Shown here piece after piece: positions 9,318 through 18,101 of a DNA stretch of 37,477 bases (within the stretch, counting starts at the first letter, position 1; each line of letters begins with the position of its first letter). Origin of the DNA: VAZQ01 sp040510075 (GTDB lineage: Bacteria > Pseudomonadota > Alphaproteobacteria > Rhizobiales > Xanthobacteraceae); the NCBI GenBank assembly GCA_040510075.1, contig JBEVJT010000182.1:1-37477 (forward strand). Reading direction: 5' to 3'. A program made the position numbers and the translations under genes. The notes beneath the pieces are model-generated. The model did no database searches. It was given only the letters and a program-made list of their open reading frames with translations, and was not told where the DNA came from.

Positions 9318-10688
9318 TCACTCGCCGCGCGGCTCCGAGGCTAGCACGCGGTCGACCATCACCGGCGCCTGTCCGAGGTAGTTACGGGGTGCGGTCAGGC
9401 GATCAATGGTCGCGCGGTCGATGCGAGCGCCTATTTCCGGATTGGCAGCAAGCACGTCGGCGAGGGTGCCGCCCTTCTCGTTGACCAGGCGGCAGGCGTC
9501 ATAAACCACGTCGTGGGCCTGTTGGCGCCCCATCTGCGGAGCGAGCCCCATCATCACGGCCTCGGCTACTATGAGGCCCCGGCTCAGGTCGAGATTCTTT
9601 GCCATCTGCTTCTCGTCGACGATCAGCCCACCGAGCGCGAACTTGGCCTGGTGGAGAGCTCCCGCCGTGAGCGCGAAGCTTTCGGGGATCGCAATCCACT
9701 CCGCATGCCACGGCCCCGTGGCGCGTTCGAAATCATGGATGGTGGCGTCGAGCATGAGCCCTGCATGCTGGCGCACCGCCTTGGACGCGGCGAGCATCAG
9801 TTCCGATGAGATCGGATTTCGCTTCTGCGGCATGGTCGAAGATCCGCCCCGCCCTTTGACGAAGGGCTCGTATATTTCGGCAAATTCAGTTGAAGCCATG
9901 ATCATAAGATCGAGCGCGATCTTGCCGAGCGAACCGGTAATAAGACCAAGCAGGTTGATTGTTTCCGCCAGCGCATCGCGGGCCACGTGCCAGGTTGAGA
10001 CCGGCACACCCAGACGCAGCTCCTCGCAGAATGCATTCTGAACCTCGAATCCCTTCTCCCCGAGAGAAGCCAGGGTGCCTGCGGCGCCGGCGAACTCGCC
10101 CACCAGAACGCGTGGCTTGAGCTGATCGAGGCGCTCCGCATGGCGGTCGAACATCGCGAGCCAGATGGCGGCCTTGTATCCGAACGTGATCGGCAAGGCC
10201 TGCTGCAGGTGGGTGCGCCCGGCCATGGGAGTGTCCCGGTATTTCCTCGCCAGCCTCGCCAGAATGCGGCGCAATTCATCAATATCCTCCTCGATCACGC
10301 GAAGGCCGTTGCGCACCTGCAGCACGACCGCGGTGTCCATGATGTCCTGCGTGGTTGCGCCCCAATGGATGTAGCGCCCTGCATCGCCGCACTGCTTGAT
10401 CAGCTGGTGCACCAACGGGAGGATTGGATAGCCGACGATGTCGGTCTCCCCGCGCAGGAGCTCGAAATCCAGGGAAGCGACATTGCATTTCACCGCGATC
10501 TCGTCGGCTGCTTCCGCCGGGATGACCCCGCAGCGAGCCTCGGCGCGCGCCAGGGCGACCTCGACCTCCACGTAACGCGAAATGAGGGAGTAGTCGGAAA
10601 ATACTTCGCGCATGCGCGGCGTGCCGAATGCGTCACGGAACAGGATCGAGTCGAGCACCGTCGTCGCGGTTGTGGGCGATTGAGGCAT
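9318..10688 (-). CDS. Adenylosuccinate-lyase/PcaB-family lyase
   Basis: This 456-residue cytoplasmic enzyme belongs to the fumarase/aspartase superfamily. The signature loop GGSSTMPQKRNPISSE is at residues 281-296. The two other conserved blocks are HWGATTQDIMDTA (from His109) and GRTHLQQALP (His160). Length and wording are nearest to 3-carboxy-cis,cis-muconate cycloisomerase-like proteins (PcaB) and uncharacterised 'adenylosuccinate lyase family' enzymes. No other beta-ketoadipate genes are here, so a PcaB call would be unsafe, and purB itself is usually shorter and more conserved. ATG 10688 is preceded by AGGAG. It is the first gene of the minus-strand catabolic/transport run. Confidence 0.85.
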   Translation of the reverse strand: MPQSPTTATTVLDSILFRDAFGTPRMREVFSDYSLISRYVEVEVALARAEARCGVIPAEAADEIAVKCNVASLDFELLRGETDIVGYPILPLVHQLIKQCGDAGRYIHWGATTQDIMDTAVVLQVRNGLRVIEEDIDELRRILARLARKYRDTPMAGRTHLQQALPITFGYKAAIWLAMFDRHAERLDQLKPRVLVGEFAGAAGTLASLGEKGFEVQNAFCEELRLGVPVSTWHVARDALAETINLLGLITGSLGKIALDLMIMASTEFAEIYEPFVKGRGGSSTMPQKRNPISSELMLAASKAVRQHAGLMLDATIHDFERATGPWHAEWIAIPESFALTAGALHQAKFALGGLIVDEKQMAKNLDLSRGLIVAEAVMMGLAPQMGRQQAHDVVYDACRLVNEKGGTLADVLAANPEIGARIDRATIDRLTAPRNYLGQAPVMVDRVLASEPRGE

Positions 10689-10856
10689 GTATCTTCACTC
10701 CTGTGCAGGTCCCGATGGGATGCTGCGAATGGGACAACCGGCCTTCATGGAACACTCATGGTCTGCGGTCGTTTCGTCCCCTGACACATATCTTGCGGTG
10801 TTGAACAGGGTCGTCCAAAGTCATCCTATTAGATTCCTCTCACGGCCGTATTGGAG

Positions 10857-11599
10857 ATGGCGCCAACGAAATCCAAACAGAACACTCAGCCGAATCCACG
10901 CAATCCAGCGGAACAGGCCTTTCTCGACAGATCCCGCGAATGGCGCCGTATTTTTGCTGAGCTATGGGGCACATTCCTGCTCGTCACTGTTGCAGCAGGC
11001 GCAGCGGTGGTCGACGCATACAGCGGGGGCAAAGTGACGCCACCCATAGCGGCAATCGCGCCCGGCCTCATGGTGATGAGCATCATCTATTTTATGGGTG
11101 CGGTCAGCGGTGCGCACGTCAATCCCGCAGTCACAATTGCATTTGCGGTACGCGGAAATTTTCAGTGGTGGCGAGTACCGGCAGCAGGCATTTTTTCTTC
11201 GTGGGATGTTCGGTATCGTCGGGGATCTCGGCGCCACAGCTCCGCGCGAGCATGTCAGCAGCATCCAGGCGCTGGTGATGGAAGCGGTGCTCACCGCCGG
11301 TCTCGTGAACACCATTCTGGGAACCGCATCGGGAGCTCGCAATATTGGTACCAATGCCGGGATTGCGGTCGGGGCATATATTGCGCTCGCCGGAATGTGG
11401 GCCGCACCGATCAGCGGCGCGTCCATGAACCTCGCGCGTTCGGTGGGTCCCGAATCTGGTGAGAGGAGATTTGCGCACGACCCGGATCTATATCGCAGGT
11501 CCGCCGCTGGGCGCGCTCGTCGCGGTGATATTCGAATGGATCCTGAAAGGGCCCCCGACCCGCGAAGGAACGATCGCCGCTCAGGGCGAAGAGAATTGA
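10857..11599 (+). pseudogene. Aquaporin (MIP family) gene with deletion, frameshift and altered NPA motif
   Basis: Pieces of one MIP-family channel lie in three successive frames. Frame one runs from ATG 10857 through IFAELWGTFLLVT and the first NPA box (SGAHVNPAVTIAF) to QWWRVPA near 11190. The protein resumes in the next frame with FFLRGMFGIVGDLGA, so roughly a dozen residues of a membrane helix are missing. A single extra base near 11453 (GAATCT, where GATCT would restore the frame) moves it again, to LVRGDLRTTRIYIAGPPLGA, ending at TGA 11597-11599. The second NPA box reads NLA (CTC, where CCC would give proline). With a deletion, a frameshift and a motif change, this channel is very likely dead. 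Confidence 0.85.
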
Positions 11600-11630
11600 G
11601 CGAGCATTCCCGCAAATACGGGTTAAGCGC

Positions 11631-12017
11631 ATGATCAGAAACTTCAACGAGCACGCGGCCAACGAGCGCACGTTCCTGGCCTGGGTGCGTACCGCAATCG
11701 CTGTCATGGCTTTCGGCTTCCTGATAGAGCGGTTTGACTTGTTTTTGCAGACGACTGCCGCTTCCGGAACTGGACGCAGCGTCTCCGGCATTGGCCAGAG
11801 ATTTGCAAATTTTGCAGGACTGGCCTTCATTGTTCTCGGCACCATAATGATCGTTCTTGCTGCTGTCCGACTCTTTCTGACGGCAAGAAAAATCGACAGC
11901 GAAAGCTCTCATGCTGGCGCCGGTACGGAGCTGGATATTGCTCTGGCTGTGTTGCTTGCGCTGCTGGGCGGCAGCCTGTTTTTGTATTTATCACACGCAA
12001 TCGTCGTCTGGCTTTGA
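11631..12017 (+). CDS. DUF202/YidH-like small membrane protein
   Basis: This 128-residue inner-membrane protein begins MIRNFNEHAANERTFLAWVR, the hallmark N-terminus of DUF202 (YidH) proteins, followed by three hydrophobic helices (about residues 22-38, 60-82 and 100-125). The family is widespread and its function is not known. The gene starts 31 bp after the broken aquaporin gene in the same direction and may have been in one transcript with it. It converges on the OsmC-fusion gene, with 14 bp between their ends. Nothing in it looks damaged. Confidence 0.9.
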   Translation: MIRNFNEHAANERTFLAWVRTAIAVMAFGFLIERFDLFLQTTAASGTGRSVSGIGQRFANFAGLAFIVLGTIMIVLAAVRLFLTARKIDSESSHAGAGTELDIALAVLLALLGGSLFLYLSHAIVVWL

Positions 12018-12031
12018 GCGCGCGCCGATGA

Positions 12032-13264
12032 TTATCGCCCATCCTCTGCTTCGCGCTCTTCCGTCGTCCTGATATCGATCTCGGACGTAAGCGTGCGGTG
12101 CACGGGGCATTTGTCGGCTATCCCCAAAAGCCGTTTGCGCTGATCTTCGTCGAGATTGCCCGATAGCGTGATGACCCGATCAATACGATCGAGCATCCCT
12201 TCCTTGGTCTCGCAATTCTCGCAATCGGCGGCATGGATGCGGGAGTGCGCAAGGCGCACGGTGACGCGATCGAGCGGCAACGCCTTGCGCTCGGCATAGA
12301 GACGCACGGTCATCGAAGTGCAGGCGCCGAGTCCGGCGAGCACCAGATCATACGGTCCGGGGCCGCTGTCGAGACCACCCGCTGTGACGGGCTCGTCAGC
12401 GAGCAGCCGCTGCCTGCCAACCCTGATCTCCTGCTGCAAGCGTCCCGCTCGCGTTTCGCGCACCACGACCATCCCCGCACGCTCCGGCAGGTCAAGAGCG
12501 ACCTCCGGCAGATCGAGATAGCGCTCAGCCCAGGCGTGGATCACGTTGGCGACGTAGGCAGCATCGCTGCGCCGGCTCAACAGGTGATCGGCCCCGGCAA
12601 GCGAAACGAAACTCTTTGGATGTTTTGCCGCAGTAAAGATGCGGCTTGCGTTCTCGATGCCAACGATGTCGTCGCTCGGCGAGTGGAAGACGAGCAATGC
12701 CTTGCGCAAGCCGGCGATCCGCGTCTCAAGCTTTTGCTCCGCTACGTCCTCGAGGAACGCACGGCTGACGCGAAACGAGCGGCCGGCAAGCGCGACGTCG
12801 ATATCGCCGGTGGCAGCAATCATGCCGCGATTCTGTACCAGCCCAATCACATGTGCGGGGTCGCAGGGCGCGCCGATCGTCACCAGGGCGCGCGCTTCGG
12901 GCACCCCTCCTGCCGCGGCAAGCACTGCCGCTCCGCCGAGGCTGTGTCCGATGAGAATAGCGGGTGCCTGCCGCTTCTTGCGCAGTTCGACGGCGGCCGC
13001 AACCAGATCGGCAACATTGGACGAAAACGTTGTATTGGCGAATTCGCCTTCGCTCGAACCGAGTCCAGTGAAATCGAAGCGCAGCACCGCGATGCCGAGC
13101 GCGGTCAAGCCTTCGGCTATGCGTTTCGCCGCGTTGATATCCTTGCCGCAGGTGAAGCAATGAGCAAAGAGCGCGTAAGCGCGCGGCGGCTCGACGGGGG
13201 AATCGAGCAACGCGGCGAGCCGCTCCCCTGCTGCATTGAAGAAATCAAAGCGCTCGGACGGCAT
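12032..13264 (-). CDS. Alpha/beta hydrolase-OsmC fusion protein
   Basis: This 410-residue two-domain protein begins with an alpha/beta hydrolase (about residues 1-250) with the nucleophile elbow GHSLGGAA and an early HCFTCGKDINAA strand-turn. From about 275 onward comes an OsmC/Ohr-type domain with both redox cysteines visible, LAGLGACTSMTVRLYAE and ADKCPVHRTL. OsmC proteins reduce organic hydroperoxides with thiols. The fused hydrolase may supply or process lipid-derived substrates, which is inference. The start follows GGGAGG. It lies 133 bp downstream of the RND pump gene on the same strand. This fusion architecture is known in proteobacteria. Confidence 0.92.
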   Translation of the reverse strand: MPSERFDFFNAAGERLAALLDSPVEPPRAYALFAHCFTCGKDINAAKRIAEGLTALGIAVLRFDFTGLGSSEGEFANTTFSSNVADLVAAAVELRKKRQAPAILIGHSLGGAAVLAAAGGVPEARALVTIGAPCDPAHVIGLVQNRGMIAATGDIDVALAGRSFRVSRAFLEDVAEQKLETRIAGLRKALLVFHSPSDDIVGIENASRIFTAAKHPKSFVSLAGADHLLSRRSDAAYVANVIHAWAERYLDLPEVALDLPERAGMVVVRETRAGRLQQEIRVGRQRLLADEPVTAGGLDSGPGPYDLVLAGLGACTSMTVRLYAERKALPLDRVTVRLAHSRIHAADCENCETKEGMLDRIDRVITLSGNLDEDQRKRLLGIADKCPVHRTLTSEIDIRTTEEREAEDGR

Positions 13265-13397
13265 ATTCGCCTCCCGTGTCGTGAGACTGGAGTTGATGCA
13301 CGCGCGCGATTGTTCGCGTTAGGGTCACGGTGAACAAAAACACGTCCGTGCGAAATAAAGGAGTTCGCGGCGCACTGCCCAGCTCAAAGCTTCTCCT

Positions 13398-16300
13398 TTA
13401 GGGTCGCCGCCAGTGGCGCACGCTTTCCGCCGAAATGTAGAGGAGCGGGATGAGGAAAATGCCGATCAGTGAGGCGGCGAGCATGCCGCCGAACACCGGC
13501 GTTCCCACTGCCTGCCGGGTCAGTGCACCGGCACCGCGCGCGATAACAAGCGGCACGAGGCCGAGGATGAATGCCAAGCTCGTCATCATCACGGGCCGGA
13601 ACCGCAGCGACGCGCTTTCAATCGCCGCCGCGCGAACATCTTTTCCGAGCGCCCGTTGTTCGACCGCAAAGGCGACAATCAAGATTCCGTTCTTGCCGGC
13701 GAGCGCAATGAGCACGACGAGCCCGATCTGCGCGTATACGTCGAAACTCAGGCCTGAGATCGCGATCGCGACGATCGCGCCGAGGACGGCCACGCTTACC
13801 GAGAGCAACGCGGGCAGCGGAATATTCCAGCTTTCGTAGAGCGCAACGAGAAAGAGATATGCGAACAGAACCGCGAGGCCGAGCACGATGCCCGTGCGTC
13901 CGCTGGCGGCTTTTTCCTGCAGCGCCGTGCCCGTCCATTCGAAGCCGTAGCCCGCGGGGAGCGTGCTTGCAGAGACGCGCTCCATTGCGGCGAGCGCCTG
14001 ACCCGAGCTGTAGCCGGGCTTGGCTGCGCCGTTGACGATGGCACCGCGGAATCCGTTGTAGCGCACCACCGTCTGCGGCCGCTGCACGATCTGTGCCTCG
14101 GCGAGCGCCCGGATGGGTACCATCCCGCCTTGCGCGTTGCGCACGTAGATGCGGTAGATGTCGTCGATGCTGTCCCGAAACGGCGGTTCTGCCTGGATGT
14201 TCACCTGCCACGTGCGGCCAAATACGTTGAAGTCGTTGACATAGAAGCTTCCAAGCGTCGACTGCAGCGCGTTGAAGATGTCGGTGAGCTTGATGCCGAG
14301 CACCTGTACCTTGTCACGGTCGATGTCGAGATAGATCTGCGGCGTATCCGCAGCATAGGTGCTGTACACGCCCGCGAGCTCGGGCTCGGCATTGGCTGCG
14401 ACCACAAGGCCGCGCAGTGCCGCTGCAATGTCGGCAGCCGATTGCCCCTGCAACGCCTCGAGCGCGTACTGAAAGCCGCCCGTGGTTCCGAGCCCCAGGA
14501 TCGGCGGAAGATTGAAAGGAAAGGCGATAGCCCCCCGGATTGCCGTCATTTGCGGCCGCAGGCGGGCGATAATTGCGCCGGCGCTTTCATCTCTTTTGGT
14601 GCGCTCCTCGTACGGCTTGAGACGAACGACGAAAAACGCCTGGTTCGAGGCGGCCGTGCCGTCGATGAAATTGAATCCCACCACCGATAACACGCCCTGC
14701 ACGCCCGGAATCGGCCGCACCATCTCCTCGACCTGTTTGACCACCTCTGCGGTACGCACGATCGAGGCGCCTTCCGGAAGGCGCAGCGTGGCAAAAAACG
14801 CGCCCTGATCCTCTTCCGGCAGAAAGCCTTGCGGGACCCGGGAGAACAGCAGCGCGGCGGCCGCCAGAGTACCGATCACGATGACGATGCCGACGATTGC
14901 GACGCGCGAGAGCCTGCGCACGACCGCGACATAGCCGTGCCGCGCATAGTTGATGCCCGCAAGCACACGGCGCATGGGCGCGCTGCTCGTCTGCCCATGC
15001 TTGAGCAGCACGGCGCAAAGGGCTGGACTCAATGTCAGCGCGTTGACCGCCGAAATCAACATGGATACCGAAACGGTGACGGCGAACTGGCGAAAGAGCT
15101 GGCCGCTGATGCCCGGAATGAAGGCGACGGGCACGAATACCGACAGCAACACGAGCGTGATGGCGATGATCGGGCCGGTGATCTCCGCCATGGCCTTCTT
15201 GCAGGCCTCAGGCACGGGCACCTCCGGATTCTCCTCGATCACGCGTTCAACGTTCTCGACCACGACAATCGCGTCGTCGACGACGATGCCGATGGCAAGT
15301 ACGAGAGCGAGGAGAGAAACGGTATTCGCCGTGTAGCCGACCAGCAGCATGACCGCGAACGTGCCAATGATCGAGACCGGCACCGCGACGAGCGGAATGA
15401 GCGTAGTGCGCAGGCGCCCGAGAAACAGGAATACCACCGCCGCCACGAGAATGATGGCGATGACGAGTGTTTGGATGACCTCGTGCAACGTCGCGGTAAC
15501 AAAGACCGTATTGTCGAAGAACACTCCATAGGCGAGGTCGTTGGGGAAGCGCTTGGCCAGCTCGGTCATGGTGTCGCGCACGCGCTGCGCCACCTCGACC
15601 GCGTTCGACCCGGGTGCCTGGTAGATGCCGAGGGCGGCGGTCGGCGCGCCGTTGAAACGGCTGTAGCGGTCCTGGGATTTGGCGCTCATTTCGACGCGCG
15701 CAACGTCCTTGACGCGAACGACTGAGCCGTCGGGGTTGGCGCGCAGCACGATTGCGGCGAATTCCTCGGGTTGAGTGAGCCGCCCTTTGGTCGTGATGTT
15801 GATCTGCACCTGCTGCTCGGGCGTGGTCGGCGCGGCACCAATGCGTCCGAGCGCCGCCTGCACGTTTTGGCTCTGCACTGCCGCAATCACATCGCCGGGC
15901 GTGAGATTGAGCTGGGTGAGGCGGTCAGGATCAAGCCAGATGCGCAACGAGTAATCGAGCGGACCGAACAACGTGACCTGGCCCACGCCCTTGATGCGCG
16001 CGAGGGGATCGATCACGTTGATGGTTGCATAGTTGCTCAAATAAATCGGGTCGAAGGTGTTGTTCGGCGAATAGATACTGATGACCTGCAGGAGCGCCGC
16101 AGATTTTTTTCGGACGGTGAGGCCCGAGCGCGATACTTCCGCAGGGAGCTGCGGGATCGCCAGGCTTGCGCGGTTCTGCACATTGACGGTGTTGATGTCC
16201 GGATCAGTGCCGAGCGCAAACGTCACGGTGAGCGTGTAGCTGCCGTCGGCGCCGCTCGCAGACTGATAGTAGAGCGCGTTGTCTACGCCGTTGATCTGCT

Positions 16301-16502
16301 GCTCGATGGGCTGCGCCACCGTGGTTTCGACCACTTCGGCATCTGCGCCAGGATAGTTTGCTGTGACCGTGACTTGCGGCGGCACGATGTCGGGAAATTG
16401 CGCGATCGGGATCGCCCGTATCGCGATTACACCCGCAAGCGTGATGACGATGGAGACGACGAAGGCAAGCCGCGGCCGGTCGATGAAGATGTTGAAGAAC
16501 AT
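13398..16502 (-). CDS. RND multidrug efflux transporter, HAE1 (AcrB/MexB) type
   Basis: This 1034-residue inner-membrane proton antiporter opens MFFNIFIDRPRLAFVVSIVI, the canonical HAE1 N-terminus. The proton-relay pair Asp409-Asp410 lies in GIVVDDAIVVVENVERVIEE. The sequence QINGVDNALYYQS and two large periplasmic loops fit AcrB-like porter/docking domains, with 12 membrane helices expected. With the adaptor encoded upstream on the same strand it would export drugs, solvents or fatty-acid-like compounds. No TolC-type outer-membrane channel gene is in the window, so it must use one encoded elsewhere. The 205-bp gap to the adaptor gene holds a palindromic repeat element. No local regulator is adjacent. 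Confidence 0.95.
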   Translation of the reverse strand: MFFNIFIDRPRLAFVVSIVITLAGVIAIRAIPIAQFPDIVPPQVTVTANYPGADAEVVETTVAQPIEQQINGVDNALYYQSASGADGSYTLTVTFALGTDPDINTVNVQNRASLAIPQLPAEVSRSGLTVRKKSAALLQVISIYSPNNTFDPIYLSNYATINVIDPLARIKGVGQVTLFGPLDYSLRIWLDPDRLTQLNLTPGDVIAAVQSQNVQAALGRIGAAPTTPEQQVQINITTKGRLTQPEEFAAIVLRANPDGSVVRVKDVARVEMSAKSQDRYSRFNGAPTAALGIYQAPGSNAVEVAQRVRDTMTELAKRFPNDLAYGVFFDNTVFVTATLHEVIQTLVIAIILVAAVVFLFLGRLRTTLIPLVAVPVSIIGTFAVMLLVGYTANTVSLLALVLAIGIVVDDAIVVVENVERVIEENPEVPVPEACKKAMAEITGPIIAITLVLLSVFVPVAFIPGISGQLFRQFAVTVSVSMLISAVNALTLSPALCAVLLKHGQTSSAPMRRVLAGINYARHGYVAVVRRLSRVAIVGIVIVIGTLAAAALLFSRVPQGFLPEEDQGAFFATLRLPEGASIVRTAEVVKQVEEMVRPIPGVQGVLSVVGFNFIDGTAASNQAFFVVRLKPYEERTKRDESAGAIIARLRPQMTAIRGAIAFPFNLPPILGLGTTGGFQYALEALQGQSAADIAAALRGLVVAANAEPELAGVYSTYAADTPQIYLDIDRDKVQVLGIKLTDIFNALQSTLGSFYVNDFNVFGRTWQVNIQAEPPFRDSIDDIYRIYVRNAQGGMVPIRALAEAQIVQRPQTVVRYNGFRGAIVNGAAKPGYSSGQALAAMERVSASTLPAGYGFEWTGTALQEKAASGRTGIVLGLAVLFAYLFLVALYESWNIPLPALLSVSVAVLGAIVAIAISGLSFDVYAQIGLVVLIALAGKNGILIVAFAVEQRALGKDVRAAAIESASLRFRPVMMTSLAFILGLVPLVIARGAGALTRQAVGTPVFGGMLAASLIGIFLIPLLYISAESVRHWRRP

Positions 16503-16544
16503 CCGCGCTGCTCAGTTGTCCTGAGTCGCGGCCGAGGGCTCCGT

Positions 16545-16688
16545 ACCTCCCCCTGCAAGGGGGAGGTCGGCGAGCGAAGCGAGCCGGGTGGGGGTCATCT
16601 TTGATATCCCAGAAAGAAGACCCCCACCCGACTGCACTGGCTCGCTGCGCTCGCCAGAGCCGTCGACCTCCCCCTGTCAGGAAGAGGT
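16545..16688. repeat. Compound palindromic repeat element between adaptor and pump genes
   Basis: This is a nested inverted repeat about 144 bp long. It opens with a tight hairpin ACCTCCCCCT-GCA-AGGGGGAGGT (16545-16567), continues with GGCGAGCGAAGCGAGCC and GGGTGGGGGTC, and then, after a 22-base centre, repeats the complement (GACCCCCACCC, GGCTCGCTGCGCTCGCC, GACCTCCCCCTG). It has no coding content. Such 'ACCTCCCCCT...GGGTGGGGGTC' elements are known to me as dispersed intergenic repeats in Rhizobiales. In the adaptor-pump transcript it would fold into a large cruciform-like structure. Confidence 0.75.
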
Positions 16689-16707
16689 ATATCCGCGTGA
16701 GGCTCCA

Positions 16708-17829
16708 CTAGCCGCCCGGCACCGTGTTCGGGGTGACGACCTGGCCGGCCCTCACCTTCTGGATCCCTTCCACAACCACCAGATCTCCCGGCTTCAATCC
16801 GTTCGCCACGACGACGTTGCGTCCCTGCTCGATCCCCGTCGTGATGCGGCGGAGTTCGACCTTGTTCGCCGGATCGACGATCAGCACGTAGCGGCCCGCC
16901 TGATCAAGCTGCACGGCCGATTGCGGAATGAGGAGCGCTTCGCGGGGCTGTCCGCGCTCCGTGGTCACGCCGACCACCCCGCCGGGGATGAGCAAGCTTC
17001 CGGGGTTGGGCACCTGCGCCCGCACCGACACTGTGTCGGTGTTGGCATCGACCTGCACATCGAGAAAGTTGGTGAGCCCGGCTTGGGGATAGATGCTGCC
17101 ATCGGGCAACCGGATGTGAATTATGGCATGCGGGCTCTTGTTTCCAGCTTCTTCCACTCGTTTCCTGTATGCGAGCACGTCCCGGCTGCTTGCTTGAAAG
17201 ATCACATAGATCGGATCCTGGCTGACGATGGTCGCCAGCTTTCCGGAAGAAGGCCCGACGAGATTTCCGACTGTGAAATTTGCCAGTCCGATGCGCCCGT
17301 CGATGGGTGAGCGGATTTCGGTATAGCCGAGATTGATTTCCGCCTGCTCGAGGAGGGCCTGCGCTTCGAGCACGCTCGCCTGCGCGGCTGCCTCGTCGGA
17401 GGCGCGCTGATCGAGCGTGGACTGCGGAATGTTGTTATTGCGAATGAGCTCCTTGCCGCGTTCGAGCGCCAGCTTGGCATTCACCTCCGTCGCCTTTGCC
17501 CTGGCGACAGCGGCACGCTGCTGATCGACGGCTGCCTTATATGTGGCCTGCTCGATGCGAAAGAGGAGATCGTTTTTCTTGACTTGCTGGCCCTCCGTGA
17601 ACGTGCGCTCCTCGATGTACCCAGACACCCGCGCCACGACATCGACTTTTTCGATAGCGGTAAGGCGACCGATATACTCGCCGGTTTCCTGCACCTGCCG
17701 GGTGACCACGGGCGTGACGGTAACCGCGGGTGGCGGCGCCGGGGTTTGCGCGCCGGCACCTGCCCAAAACACCGGCATGCTCAGCGCCACAAGCGCAGCT
17801 TTACCCATGAACGGGCGATGAAGGGGCAT
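16708..17829 (-). CDS. RND efflux periplasmic adaptor subunit (membrane fusion protein)
   Basis: This 373-residue adaptor of the AcrA/MexA class has an N-terminal signal sequence that ends around VFWAGAGAQTP. There is no lipobox cysteine, so it is probably secreted and not lipid-anchored. The order of domains is a lipoyl half-motif (ETGEYIGRLTAIEKVDVVARVSG region), a coiled-coil hairpin around residues 95-165 (AKATEVNAKLALERGKELI), then the second lipoyl half (YTEIRSPIDGRIGLANFTVG) and the beta-barrel. It bridges the pump to an outer-membrane channel. ATG 17829 follows GGGAG. It is the first gene of the pump operon. Confidence 0.93.
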   Translation of the reverse strand: MPLHRPFMGKAALVALSMPVFWAGAGAQTPAPPPAVTVTPVVTRQVQETGEYIGRLTAIEKVDVVARVSGYIEERTFTEGQQVKKNDLLFRIEQATYKAAVDQQRAAVARAKATEVNAKLALERGKELIRNNNIPQSTLDQRASDEAAAQASVLEAQALLEQAEINLGYTEIRSPIDGRIGLANFTVGNLVGPSSGKLATIVSQDPIYVIFQASSRDVLAYRKRVEEAGNKSPHAIIHIRLPDGSIYPQAGLTNFLDVQVDANTDTVSVRAQVPNPGSLLIPGGVVGVTTERGQPREALLIPQSAVQLDQAGRYVLIVDPANKVELRRITTGIEQGRNVVVANGLKPGDLVVVEGIQKVRAGQVVTPNTVPGG

Positions 17830-17897
17830 GCCGTTTCTCCCTGCAGCAACAGAAGCTTTTCAACTGGGTACTGATTGTGGCCATCACAATGGCGTCC

Positions 17898-18101
17898 CTA
17901 GCCGCCAAACTCCATGATGGTCAGCCCCGCATTGTAGTCGCGTCGCGCACGTCCACGATGCTCCATCCCTTCGAGAACATGTGTCCCACATAGACGAAGC
18001 CGCGGTGCACCATGATCTGCACGCCGTCGGGCCGGCCACCCTGATCGGAGTGTCCGATGATCCGCATATTGCGCGCATAGTCCGGTCTGGACAGCGGTCA
18101 T
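17898..18101 (-). pseudogene. Remnant of an LVIVD-repeat protein gene, with the middle deleted
   Basis: On the minus strand, ATG at 18101 overlaps the TGA of the monooxygenase frame (ATGA). After a one-base frame change near 18078 the sequence reads YARNMRIIGHSDQGGRPDG, then VQIMVHRGFVYVGHMFSKGW and SIVDVRD. This is the recognisable N-terminus of LVIVD-repeat (beta-propeller-like) proteins. It then jumps straight to YNAGLTIMEFGG and a stop, which resembles their C-terminus. Full proteins have several hundred residues, so nearly the whole middle is gone. The ends fit one gene that has lost its centre. The family's biochemical role is poorly defined. Confidence 0.7.

Noticed and set aside
9318..10688. 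purB or pcaB as a firm name
   Set aside because: Only superfamily motifs are clear; no beta-ketoadipate or purine genes are adjacent.
10962..11912. 316-codon minus-strand ORF over the aquaporin and DUF202 genes
   Set aside because: Overlaps MIP and DUF202 motifs read on the plus strand; its own composition is not protein-like.
12233..13333. 366-codon plus-strand ORF opposite the OsmC fusion gene
   Set aside because: It is a shadow of the minus-strand gene in a GC-rich sequence; the minus frame has clear domain motifs and the plus frame has none.
14829..15725. 298-codon plus-strand ORF across the RND pump
   Set aside because: Low-complexity Asp/Arg/His composition, lies entirely inside the RND gene on the opposite strand, no motif.
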